DNA of 50,619 nucleotides, from contig JAJFFE010000116.1 in NCBI GenBank assembly GCA_021776775.1, positions 1 to 50,619 on the forward strand, written 5' to 3'. Positions within the stretch are counted from its first letter, which is position 1, and each line of letters starts with the position of its first letter. The translations under genes were made by a program, and so were the position numbers. This DNA is from Planctomycetota bacterium. Its GTDB lineage: Bacteria > Planctomycetota > UBA8108 > UBA1146 > JAJFFE01. Of this stretch, positions 42,754 through 50,619 are shown one piece after another. Under the pieces are notes generated by a model. That model was not told the DNA's origin, did not search any database, and was given only the letters and a program-made list of their open reading frames with translations.

Positions 42754-43677
42754 CTACTCGGAGATCGCCCGCGTGTGGAGCCCGAACGTTCCGTTCTTGG
42801 GATCGATCAGCACCAACGTCAGCGGACCGAGTTGGCGAGGTCTGTAGCCGAGATCGCCCTTGAGGCGCAAGTCTTGAACCAAGTCTCCGTGCGGTGCGAT
42901 CCAGTCCACGGTCAGCGCTCGCGGCACTCGCAAGTCGATGACGGTCGGCACACCGACCGGGGTCGACGAGTCCTCGAACTCGAACGCGGTGGGAGCGGGC
43001 CCCTCGAAGTCAGAGAACTGCACTGCTTTGGCGCCCTTCTGCAAGCGCTGATCAAGGCTCTTGGCGAAGGCGAGCGCTTGTCCGGTGCCGTCGCCGAGAG
43101 CGTCGATGCGGACAAACACGTTGCCGCGCACGAACACGATCCGGTGCACGTCGTCGCGCTTGCGGTGAACGAAGGCGACGTCGCCCAACCCGCTCTCATG
43201 GACTTCGCCCCACGGAAGGTGCGGCGCCGCGTACGGCGGCAAGCTGTGGTGCGACAAGAACTGGTTCAAGAGCAATGTTCGTGCGTGAAGCCGCTCGGTT
43301 GTCACGTCGATCTCGACCCGCAGGTGATGTTCGCGGTGGTCCTTACCCTTGGGGGCGAGGATCGTGTCGAAACGAACGCCGTAGCCGAGCTGCTCGGTTT
43401 GCTTGCTGGGGTTGTGTTCAGCAACCTTCACGACGCGGGCGTACGGCGCCTTGGTGGCGGCCCAATCGTCGAGTTGTAGCGCCGTGGCCGGCACGCCGGA
43501 CCACACCGGCCCGTTGGCTCCGGGCCAAGTCGCCGAACCGTAACGCACCTTGATCTCGTCGTCGGTCGGGTAAGGCACGTCTTGCCCAAGCGCCGGCTTG
43601 GCCAACGCGCCGCACATGCAAAGCACGCTGAACATGAGAAGCGCGCCGGGGATGGCGAATCCGTAAGTCTTCTTCAT
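42754..43677 (-). CDS. secreted protein of unknown function
   Basis: 307 residues with a signal peptide (~1-31, GALLMFSVLCMCGALAKPALGQ). The mature part is a mixed alpha/beta domain (YGVRFDTILAPKGKDHREHH, LRVEIDVTTERLHARTLLLN, FVHRKRDDVHRIVFVRGNVF, VFVRIDALGDG), then an all-beta tail (TVIDLRVPRALTVDWIAPHG). The VRGNVFVRI block is reminiscent of secreted proteins found next to transglutaminase-like proteins in planctomycetes, but I cannot name a domain. ATG 43677 has AAAGGAG 7-8 nt upstream, overlapping the stop of the preceding gene (12-bp gap), so the two are translationally linked and probably work together. Confidence 0.85.
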   Translation of the reverse strand: MKKTYGFAIPGALLMFSVLCMCGALAKPALGQDVPYPTDDEIKVRYGSATWPGANGPVWSGVPATALQLDDWAATKAPYARVVKVAEHNPSKQTEQLGYGVRFDTILAPKGKDHREHHLRVEIDVTTERLHARTLLLNQFLSHHSLPPYAAPHLPWGEVHESGLGDVAFVHRKRDDVHRIVFVRGNVFVRIDALGDGTGQALAFAKSLDQRLQKGAKAVQFSDFEGPAPTAFEFEDSSTPVGVPTVIDLRVPRALTVDWIAPHGDLVQDLRLKGDLGYRPRQLGPLTLVLIDPKNGTFGLHTRAISE

Positions 43678-43689
43678 GGCTCGCTCCTT

Positions 43690-45726
43690 TCAGTTTTGGA
43701 TGCTGAAGCCGTAGGTAATCGGAGCTGGAGTACTGGTTGAGGGAGTGCTGTCGACGCAGATGTCCTGGAACGTCGGCCACACCCAACCCGTGGCGTACTC
43801 GATCTCGACCGCGGGGTTGTCGTGATCGAAGATCTCGTACAAGTTCCCCGACGTCGCCCAGCTGGTCAACGAACCGCCGGTCGTCGTGATAGTGTCGGCG
43901 GTATTTCCGACAATGGAGTACTCCGGGTACGGATTCGGAAACGTCGAGTGGACGTCGGCCCGAAGCGTGAAGCCCGCGAACTCGTCGGCCAACCACGACT
44001 CGCCCGAGTCGGTCAACGTCGTCGTGGTCAATCCGGTCGACGCGGTAGTCCCCGCCGGCCACAACGCGGTGGTATCGGGGTTGTCGTCGACGTCGAACGT
44101 ACACGTCAAATCGTAGATCAACGCCGTCGATCCCGAACCGACCCCGCCAAACGTGTGATTACCGAATCCGGCACGATCACAGTTGGCGTTGGTTCCGTTC
44201 TGTGCGCAGATCGGATCGTCACGCACGGAGGACGACTGCGTGAACGGATTGTTGGAGTACGGCGTCGTGGTCCCGATCGGGTCCAGGCAGTTGAGGTAGC
44301 CATAGAATCCACCGACGAAACCGCTACCGCTCGCAAGCCAGTTCATGTCGTCGCCGTTGAGGTTGTCGAAGCAGACGATGATCGACGCCGAGTCGTAACA
44401 ACAACCGACCACGGTACCGGTACCGCTGTAGCCTTGGTTGATGTAGTCGTCGACGTCGAAGCGGAAGCCGCCGCCGATGAAGTTCCCGTACCCCGGTGAT
44501 CCGGAAACCGTGTCGTATCGAAAACTCGGCAGGTCGAAGCCTTCGTGCACAATGGCGGTGCGCGTCTCTTGGAAGGTCGTCGCTCCGTCGGCGAAGTCGG
44601 CCAACACTTCCAACGCGTCAACGCGGGGCTGTCGCGTTCCGCCCGCGAGCGTCGGCGTCCACGGCGAAGTCGGCACGTCGAGGATGGTGAACACGGTGTG
44701 CGACGTGGTGTCGACTGTGGCGGTGTCGCCACCGTCGACGCTCGCCTGCCACTGCCACTCGATGGAGTGCTTGCCGACCACCACCGGCGTCGGCTGCGAG
44801 AGCGGCACCAGCGTGGGTGCGGACGCACCGGAAACGAGCGCGATCGAAATCGGATTGATCCCGCCGAGCACGCCACCTCCGAGGCCCGACAACTCGACCG
44901 TGCCGGTGATCGACGGCGTGACTTCGAGCACGATCTCGAAGGTCGGCGTATTACCCGACGCGTACACGACCTCGTGGCTTCGCACGCCGTTTAAGTACTC
45001 AGGAACCAGAATGTCGATCAAACGCGTCCTCCGCGCTTCGACTCCATCGTTGGTATTGCTCGTCGAGTGGTTGAAGGCGATGGACGCCACGTCGAGGTCG
45101 AAGACGGCGAACTCCGCCGTCGGGTTACCGTCGACGTTGACCGCGATCAAGCTCGACGTCGTCTGACTCGCCAGCGATCCGGTGTTGATCACGGTATCGA
45201 GCGTCGCGCCCGACGGCAGAATGAGGGACGTGCCCCCCACCCCGAACGTCGCGTCGGTCACTCCCCCGCCCGCCGCGGCCGCTTGTTGCAGGGCGACGCC
45301 GATCGATACCAAGCTTCCGTTGAAAACGGTGACCGGCACGTCGCTATCGGTGGCGAACAGAGTTCCGTCGAGCGTCACGGTGACACCCGGCACCGGGCAG
45401 TAGATGGTGTCGGAGGTCGGATCCGATCCGAGCGCCGGGAACGGCGCCGCGGGCGGTGGTCCGGCCACGAACAGGTATGAAAGAATCCAAACCGGATCGA
45501 GCAACGAGACGTTGCCGTCGTCGTTCACGTCGGCCGCGTCCCAACAACTCGGCGGCGGACCGCCCTGGTAGATCGCCTGCAACAGGTAGATCGCGTCGGC
45601 TTGATCGACGACACCGTCATCATTCGTGTCTCCGCGAATGAATGCTGCATCGGCCGTCGCAGCCGAGCCCAGCAGGATGCCCGCGAGCACCCCGGCTAGG
45701 CGAACCACACGCCACCAAGTCATCAT
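43690..45726 (-). CDS. secreted protein with N-terminal dockerin-like domain and transglutaminase-like C-terminal half
   Basis: 678 residues. Signal peptide ~1-27. A dockerin-like EF-hand pair comes first (GDTNDDGVVDQADAIYLLQA, DVNDDGNVSLLDPVWILSYL; ~30-95), the opposite end from the other dockerin proteins here. Beta-rich domains follow (~100-320). From ~325 the sequence (SIEWQWQASVDGG, TSHTVFTILDVPTSPW, a Cys-Tyr-Asp block CCYDSASIIVCFDNLNGDD, FGNHTFGGVG and YDLTCTFDVDDNPDTT) resembles a cysteine transglutaminase/peptidase-like fold that I associate with uncharacterised planctomycete proteins. A Cys-His-Asp triad is plausible but inferred. The start ATG 45726 has GGGAG 7 nt upstream. It is co-transcribed with the next gene. 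Confidence 0.83.
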   Translation of the reverse strand: MMTWWRVVRLAGVLAGILLGSAATADAAFIRGDTNDDGVVDQADAIYLLQAIYQGGPPPSCWDAADVNDDGNVSLLDPVWILSYLFVAGPPPAAPFPALGSDPTSDTIYCPVPGVTVTLDGTLFATDSDVPVTVFNGSLVSIGVALQQAAAAGGGVTDATFGVGGTSLILPSGATLDTVINTGSLASQTTSSLIAVNVDGNPTAEFAVFDLDVASIAFNHSTSNTNDGVEARRTRLIDILVPEYLNGVRSHEVVYASGNTPTFEIVLEVTPSITGTVELSGLGGGVLGGINPISIALVSGASAPTLVPLSQPTPVVVGKHSIEWQWQASVDGGDTATVDTTSHTVFTILDVPTSPWTPTLAGGTRQPRVDALEVLADFADGATTFQETRTAIVHEGFDLPSFRYDTVSGSPGYGNFIGGGFRFDVDDYINQGYSGTGTVVGCCYDSASIIVCFDNLNGDDMNWLASGSGFVGGFYGYLNCLDPIGTTTPYSNNPFTQSSSVRDDPICAQNGTNANCDRAGFGNHTFGGVGSGSTALIYDLTCTFDVDDNPDTTALWPAGTTASTGLTTTTLTDSGESWLADEFAGFTLRADVHSTFPNPYPEYSIVGNTADTITTTGGSLTSWATSGNLYEIFDHDNPAVEIEYATGWVWPTFQDICVDSTPSTSTPAPITYGFSIQN

Positions 45727-45891
45727 GTCATTGCTCCCTCTCTCGAAGGAACGGCCTCTCGGCCGCACCAGTCGATTACTTTACGAGCCAAACACGAGCC
45801 CACGCGAAATAGGTGCGAGTGGCCCGACGAAATCTTAAGGGGAAGCGGAAGCGGGGTCGCCCCAATTCGGCATGGAGTGTCGCGGAAAGGC

Positions 45892-48800
45892 TCAATCGCG
45901 ACTCTTACCACCGATGCGTAGCGAGTTTCGCAGCGTTTCGAGTTCTGCGGCCGATATCTCCGGACGGGCACCGTCGGCGTAGACCACCGCCGTGTGAGTG
46001 CCACCTGCCGTGATCGTGGCCTTCACTGTTCCCAACACTTGCTCGTCTTCGCCGTTACGGTCGCACAAGGTCACGTCCGCCACCAACCCCGGCAACGCTT
46101 GGAACTCGAACAAGACGACGTCCCGTGAACCGTCGGCGGCGCAACGGCCGATGGCGGTCGCGGCGCGTTCGACAACGCTTCCGTCACTGCTCTTCAACCG
46201 CAGCACGAGTGCACCCGACGCCGGAGCGAGGGGGATGACAGCGAGAACCGAAAGTGAGGCGGCCGGCTGCAGCGTGATCGACTTGGCAAACCCAGCTTCG
46301 GGTGCCGTGCGGGTGAGGTATCCCGGCGCCGAAATCGCTGCCAACGATCGGTTCGCACCAACACGGAGCACGCCCGCGGCGTCGCTGAACTGTATCGCTG
46401 GCCCAATACCGGATTGTGAATCCGTACCGGCTGGTGAATCCGGGCCGGCTGCTCCCTCGGCCGGGGCGCTGCCGTCGTGCGGGCGCGCGCCGGCCACCGG
46501 CCATCCGTCCGCCGTGACCACTCGATACTGCTCGAACGCGGAACTCAACGTGCGTTCTTCGAGCGGCTCCCCGAGCGGGAACCAGCCGAGGTCGCGGTCG
46601 AGCCAGCGCACTCGAGATCGCGGCGGTACCGAGGTCATCACCCGCCGACGAGTCAACCGAGCGTCACCCACTAGCGTCGCCCGGTGCAGCGCGTGCCCCG
46701 ATCGCAGCTCGATCTCCGTCGAAGGATGGCCCGTCCAAAGCTCTAGCCGCGTGCGAATGGAATCGTCGCAAGGGCGCGACTTCAGGTGAGCGGATCGAAA
46801 GACATCGCTCGGCTCGATGGCCGATGGCTGCCCCGCGCGGATCTCGACCACACCACGTTGTTCATCTCCGGAGGCGGTGCGCAACGTCCAGTCGAAGCGA
46901 CCGGCCGGTAGCGCGATCGCCGTCGAAAACCCGGGCGCCGGAATGACGCCTCGCAGTGCGAAGCCACCGGGTGGCAAACCACGTACGTCCCACTCGACCC
47001 CGTGCTCCGTTCTGCCGAATCGGGCGATGGTCAAGGTTCCTGCCGGGCGTGGTTCGATACGCAACTCGCTCGCATCCGGTTCGACGTTTGTCTCGGCCCA
47101 AGCGATCTGTGTAAGGTCACCACTCCACTCGAACAGAAGCGCACGTCGACCGACCGGCAGGGTAAGCCGGCACGGGAACTCGTCAACTCGTGCGACGCCC
47201 ACCGACTCGCCGCGACCGTTCTTCATGCTGACCCAGCACGGTCCCGGCGGCGCGGCATCACACGTGACGACAACGCGGCCAAGCTCCGGCGTCGCCAAAG
47301 ACTTCGGGGCGCCCGGATTCGAAATCGGCAGCACCCATGGACCGAACGGTTCGAGCCGCGGATGCCGGAGGTAGAGCGTGCGATCTCCGAGGTGCCCCTT
47401 CAGCGACACTCGATTGTCCGAAGCGAGCTGGAAGTCGACGTCACTCATGGCGGGCCGCGCGAACGACGCCGTCAGCGACGTTCGGAACTCACGCGGGTCG
47501 AGCACGATGTCACCCTGGGTGCTGCCGAGGACAAGATCGAGTTCGGAATCGCCAACGATGGTCACGGAGACGTCGGCTCGGATTGCGGATTCGCGCGACT
47601 GCCGACAACGCAGCCGGTATTCGCCCGGCGTCAGACGGACGGTGTAGCGGCCGTCCCAGTTGGTCTTCACGGTCGCGACACGCCAGCCGGACTTCAACAA
47701 GACAGCGACTTCGAGGTTCGGCAAGTGTCGGCCTGCATGCGAGACCTGTCCCGACAATCGGTGCCGGACGATCGAGTGCTCGATCTCCACCAACGATTGC
47801 GGCCCGCCGACGGATACCTCGAACTCGCCCCACGCTCGTCCTTCGTAACGAACGAGGTAGCGCCCCGCCCGCACCCCTTCGAACCTGACGCGATCCTTCG
47901 TGTTCGTGACCGACCCGGGGGTCCGCACGCGACGGTCGCGCGGAATCAGATGAACTCGAGTCGGAGTCATGGTGCCGCTCGTCCCGACGAACGCGATGCG
48001 CACGGTATGACTCGACGCCGGACCGAGCGGGACGTCGTCGATGTCTCGCGGCGCGCTGCGAACCATGGCGATATCGACGTCGTGCGATTCTCCCGCAGCG
48101 AGCGTCACTTCAACCGACGCAGGGGCGTAGCCTTTCTGGGTCACCGTGATCACGTAGTGGCCCGGCGGAATCTCTCCACTGGCCGAGGGAGAGACGGACT
48201 CGTCTTCGTCGGTCGGAACGAACGATATCGACAACGGTCGAATCGGTTCTCGGGTGTCGCTGTCGGTCACGACGAGGGTGACCTTGGCCGGGCGCGACAT
48301 CACAATCTCGTGAGGCAAGTCTGCGAAGCGGCCGCGAAACCAGACGGTCGCGTGGTGCTCCTTTTCGGCGAGAAGCTCCACGTCGGAGTTCCCACCCGCG
48401 ACCTCCATGCGAACGCGTCCGTCGCCGCCGGTGACGTCTTTCGGAAAACGGCCGGAGTCTCCCTTGGACTCGACCGGTCGGATCGAAACGCGAACCCCGG
48501 GCACGGGCGCCCCGTCTTGATAGGTCACCATGGCCCGATAGTCACCGGGGCGACGATAGACCAAGTTCTTCTCGACGACGGTATCACCCAACAGCTGCAC
48601 CAACGCACGCTTCTTGTCGAGCCCTTCGATCACCGGCACGTAGACATGAAACCTGCCGTGACCGGTCAACGAAACTTCGTACTCGCCGTTCGCGTTCGTC
48701 ACCGGGTATCGAACGCGACTGCGCTCGCCGGACACCGCGACGGCGACGGAGTCGTACGGCTTGCCTTCGGTGTCGACGATACGACCGTAGACGATGTTCT

Positions 48801-50454
48801 GCCGCCCGACGCGAAGTTCGACCTCGCGGGTTTCGCCCGGTTCGAGTGGCTCGACCGTGAGCACGGAAAACGGCACGTAGGTGCGCACCTGAATCGGACA
48901 ACGCGGTGCAATCGAAGCGATTCCGACGCGTCCGTCGGGCAGGAACTCCCCCGCCCGCGTCCCGAGGCCGGGCACACCTTGATCGACGTGCACGGCGAGA
49001 GATCCGACTTCGACTGGCCGGCGCCGACCATCAACCAGGCGCACGATCAAGCGCCCCGGTTCGAGTAGGTGCAACGTCTCGCGCTTGGAAGTCGCCCCGA
49101 TCTCAAAGACGTGCACGTGCCGTCCGGGCACCTCGACAAGCAGGTGATACGCGCCTCGAAGCAACCCCCCGATCACCGCTTGACCGGCCATGTCGGTGAC
49201 GAAGCTCTGGTTCGGCTTGCCATGAATCGACAACCACGCACCGACGACCGGGGTGTCCGATTCGTCGAGCAGGGTAACGGGCACTGATCGTCCGCGACTC
49301 ATGACAACGTCACCCAAGTCGACGACGCCGCGTTGCTCGCGCCACTCGACGGTCCGCGGACGATAGCCACGAACGGAGATCGTGACTCGGCTCATCCCTT
49401 CCGATGGCAACGCCGCGATCAACGGCTCGGACAGGTAGTCATGGCCGTTGCCGTGCCAGCGGCGTCCGGCGTTGACCCCGTCCATCATGACGACGTACGG
49501 CGCATCGATCGGCTCACCGTCGGACGCCCGCAGCCGAGCCCGCAACCGGAGAGCAGGGCGCGCGGTGAGTCGGATCGGTCGAGCGAACTCTTCGAGGTCG
49601 ACGACCGGGTCGCTTTCGTAGCGAAGGTCCTGAACCGAAATCAGCGGCACGGAATCCGGCAGCGGGCCCAGTTCGAAGTGGCCGTTCGTGAACGAAACCG
49701 CGGACACCTCGATCAACTCCTTGTGGATAGAGTCGAGAAGTTGCTCGGAGTACGACGCCGCAACGCGAACTCCGGGCAGCCCGTTGCCTTTGGCATCGAC
49801 GACTTGCCCGCGCAGATAGCGTCCCTCTTGCATGACGAACTGATCACGCCCGTTGCTCGCTCGGGTCAGGAGCGGTAGGAACCCCTCCACATCGAAGCGA
49901 ACTACGGCGCTCAAGTCAGACGGCACACTGAAGCGCCCGGAACTATCAACTCTCGTCGTCGCGGTTCGATGGGTAAGGGTTGCGGTGATGAGGGAGCCGC
50001 CGTCGGGTCGCACGACTTCACCTTCGAACGCCTCTCCGGGCAAGAGCATGAACTCGAGCGGAAACGTCCATGTCCCGCTGCCGATTGCCCCGGAAGCATT
50101 GCGGCGTGCGAGTCGCTGTGACGTGGCGACAAAACCGGAGGCCTCGGCGCTGACGACGATTCGGGTCGGGTCGTACAGACCGCGCTCTTCGAACGCGAAC
50201 GCACCCGCTTCGCTGGTGCTCGTCGTCGCGTAGCGGACCCGCGGCCCGCGGGTGGGCGCGCCCCACACGTGCACCGTGGCGCCGGCTATCGGCAACCCGA
50301 ACCCGTCGATGACCCGGCCGCGGATCGGAAGCCGTTGCGCATTCGGCACGATCAGCCGCTCGCGAAGCTCGGCCGCCACCGGATCGGTGATCGCCGGGGC
50401 GGAACCGGTCGCGCCTTGAATCAAACATAGGACGAAGAGGGCAAGCGTCATCAT
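45892..50454 (-). CDS. 1520-residue secreted beta-sandwich repeat protein
   Basis: Signal peptide ~1-18 (TLALFVLCLIQGATGSAP). The rest is a string of carboxypeptidase-regulatory-like and related Ig-like modules: LPIRGRVIDGFGLPIAGATV, YLRGQVVDAKGNGLPGVRVA, NIVYGRIVDTEGKPYDSVAV, a PEGA-like unit near residues 740-810 (IPPGHYVITVTQKGYAPASV), HRLSGQVSHAGRHLPNLEVA and others. No catalytic domain, cell-wall anchor or C-terminal tag is seen. The modules resemble the extracytoplasmic parts of the two sigma fusions in this window. Three start codons lie in a row (GTG 50457, ATG 50454, ATG 50451); I take the first ATG, and no strong ribosome-binding site decides. Likely a surface or periplasmic structural or binding protein. 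Confidence 0.85.
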   Translation of the reverse strand: MMTLALFVLCLIQGATGSAPAITDPVAAELRERLIVPNAQRLPIRGRVIDGFGLPIAGATVHVWGAPTRGPRVRYATTSTSEAGAFAFEERGLYDPTRIVVSAEASGFVATSQRLARRNASGAIGSGTWTFPLEFMLLPGEAFEGEVVRPDGGSLITATLTHRTATTRVDSSGRFSVPSDLSAVVRFDVEGFLPLLTRASNGRDQFVMQEGRYLRGQVVDAKGNGLPGVRVAASYSEQLLDSIHKELIEVSAVSFTNGHFELGPLPDSVPLISVQDLRYESDPVVDLEEFARPIRLTARPALRLRARLRASDGEPIDAPYVVMMDGVNAGRRWHGNGHDYLSEPLIAALPSEGMSRVTISVRGYRPRTVEWREQRGVVDLGDVVMSRGRSVPVTLLDESDTPVVGAWLSIHGKPNQSFVTDMAGQAVIGGLLRGAYHLLVEVPGRHVHVFEIGATSKRETLHLLEPGRLIVRLVDGRRRPVEVGSLAVHVDQGVPGLGTRAGEFLPDGRVGIASIAPRCPIQVRTYVPFSVLTVEPLEPGETREVELRVGRQNIVYGRIVDTEGKPYDSVAVAVSGERSRVRYPVTNANGEYEVSLTGHGRFHVYVPVIEGLDKKRALVQLLGDTVVEKNLVYRRPGDYRAMVTYQDGAPVPGVRVSIRPVESKGDSGRFPKDVTGGDGRVRMEVAGGNSDVELLAEKEHHATVWFRGRFADLPHEIVMSRPAKVTLVVTDSDTREPIRPLSISFVPTDEDESVSPSASGEIPPGHYVITVTQKGYAPASVEVTLAAGESHDVDIAMVRSAPRDIDDVPLGPASSHTVRIAFVGTSGTMTPTRVHLIPRDRRVRTPGSVTNTKDRVRFEGVRAGRYLVRYEGRAWGEFEVSVGGPQSLVEIEHSIVRHRLSGQVSHAGRHLPNLEVAVLLKSGWRVATVKTNWDGRYTVRLTPGEYRLRCRQSRESAIRADVSVTIVGDSELDLVLGSTQGDIVLDPREFRTSLTASFARPAMSDVDFQLASDNRVSLKGHLGDRTLYLRHPRLEPFGPWVLPISNPGAPKSLATPELGRVVVTCDAAPPGPCWVSMKNGRGESVGVARVDEFPCRLTLPVGRRALLFEWSGDLTQIAWAETNVEPDASELRIEPRPAGTLTIARFGRTEHGVEWDVRGLPPGGFALRGVIPAPGFSTAIALPAGRFDWTLRTASGDEQRGVVEIRAGQPSAIEPSDVFRSAHLKSRPCDDSIRTRLELWTGHPSTEIELRSGHALHRATLVGDARLTRRRVMTSVPPRSRVRWLDRDLGWFPLGEPLEERTLSSAFEQYRVVTADGWPVAGARPHDGSAPAEGAAGPDSPAGTDSQSGIGPAIQFSDAAGVLRVGANRSLAAISAPGYLTRTAPEAGFAKSITLQPAASLSVLAVIPLAPASGALVLRLKSSDGSVVERAATAIGRCAADGSRDVVLFEFQALPGLVADVTLCDRNGEDEQVLGTVKATITAGGTHTAVVYADGARPEISAAELETLRNSLRIGGKSRD

Positions 50455-50479
50455 CACCGTCTGCTCGTGCTGTCGTGGC

Positions 50480-50619
50480 CTAGCCCGGACTATTCATCAG
50501 GCGAAGCCGCGCAGGCTGCGCTTCCCGCGAATCTCTGCGTTACTCCTTCTTGAAGACCACTAGGTCGACTGCGGCGTCGTGCCTGGATCTTCACGGAAAT
50601 CGCAGCCTGTGTTCCGTTG
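50480..50619. mobile_element. MITE-like element, copy 2 (runs off the window)
   Basis: The 140 bp here equal the reverse complement of 3863-4002 with one mismatch that I see, beginning with the CTAGCCCGGACTATTCATCA end. The far end lies beyond the window. It sits just upstream of the 45892-50454 gene, so it may influence that promoter. Confidence 0.85.

Noticed and set aside
47002..49068. 688-codon open frame on the + strand inside the giant repeat-protein gene
   Set aside because: It is antisense to a gene with signal peptide and clear domain repeats. High GC content at third positions keeps the opposite frame open, and the translation is Arg/His-rich with no domain logic.
1..50619. CRISPR array, rRNA or tRNA genes, integrase or full transposase
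   Set aside because: I looked for regularly spaced repeats, conserved RNA blocks and recombinase motifs and saw none. Covariance-model scans would be needed to be certain about tRNAs and small RNAs.

Overview
The window looks like a piece of a high-GC planctomycete chromosome. The evidence is the set of families: a cytochrome-type DUF1549/DUF1553 protein beside a Tat-exported DUF1501 protein, secreted FG-GAP/ASPIC and HAF-repeat proteins carrying two-EF-hand dockerin-like modules, and giant proteins made of carboxypeptidase-regulatory-like beta-sandwich repeats. The assignment is inferred from gene content only. I found no rRNA, tRNA or CRISPR array.

Layout. 0.1-1.8 kb: a PhnA-type zinc-ribbon protein translationally coupled to a small coiled-coil protein, divergent from exodeoxyribonuclease III. 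2.0-5.8 kb: two tandem paralogous secreted FG-GAP/ASPIC/dockerin proteins, separated by a 234-bp element with 27-bp terminal inverted repeats (MITE-like). A second, almost identical, inverted copy runs off the right end of the window, and a relic end lies at 20.4 kb. 5.8-10.4 kb: a PEP mutase/isocitrate lyase family enzyme, an aconitase-superfamily protein with the swivel domain ahead of the catalytic domain, a conserved unknown and a macrodomain protein. 10.7-14.2 kb and 20.5-23.5 kb: two very long proteins that each begin as an ECF sigma factor, cross the membrane once and continue into extracytoplasmic repeat domains. Between them are a small zinc-ribbon membrane protein, another FG-GAP/dockerin protein and a MscK/MscS-type channel. 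23.7-29.8 kb: a small dockerin protein, a Tat-exported ankyrin protein, a CadC/ToxR-like membrane-tethered regulator and a HAF-repeat/dockerin protein. 29.9-33.7 kb: the DUF1501 and DUF1549/DUF1553 pair. 34.0-36.7 kb: a REC-HisKA-HATPase-REC hybrid kinase convergent with a PhcB-like methyltransferase, which together resemble the Ralstonia 3-OH-PAME quorum-sensing module.

36.8-39.9 kb looks like an integron-type gene-cassette array with no integrase in view. Short genes all lie on the minus strand, each starting just after a related attC-like site with an AACGT(T/C)(G/A)AAGC core and followed by another. Two of the cassette genes look damaged. 40.0-41.9 kb is decayed accessory DNA: a truncated glyoxalase-family gene, a pair of ~184-bp inverted repeats and, between them, the C-terminal relic of an HNH endonuclease. 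42-50.5 kb, all on the minus strand, holds a 1520-residue secreted beta-sandwich protein, a secreted dockerin/transglutaminase-like protein, a co-transcribed secreted unknown and a carboxylesterase.

Themes: extensive secretion with a shared C-terminal dockerin-like tag; three different transcription regulators each anchored by one membrane segment; and two kinds of mobile DNA (MITE-like elements and a cassette array).
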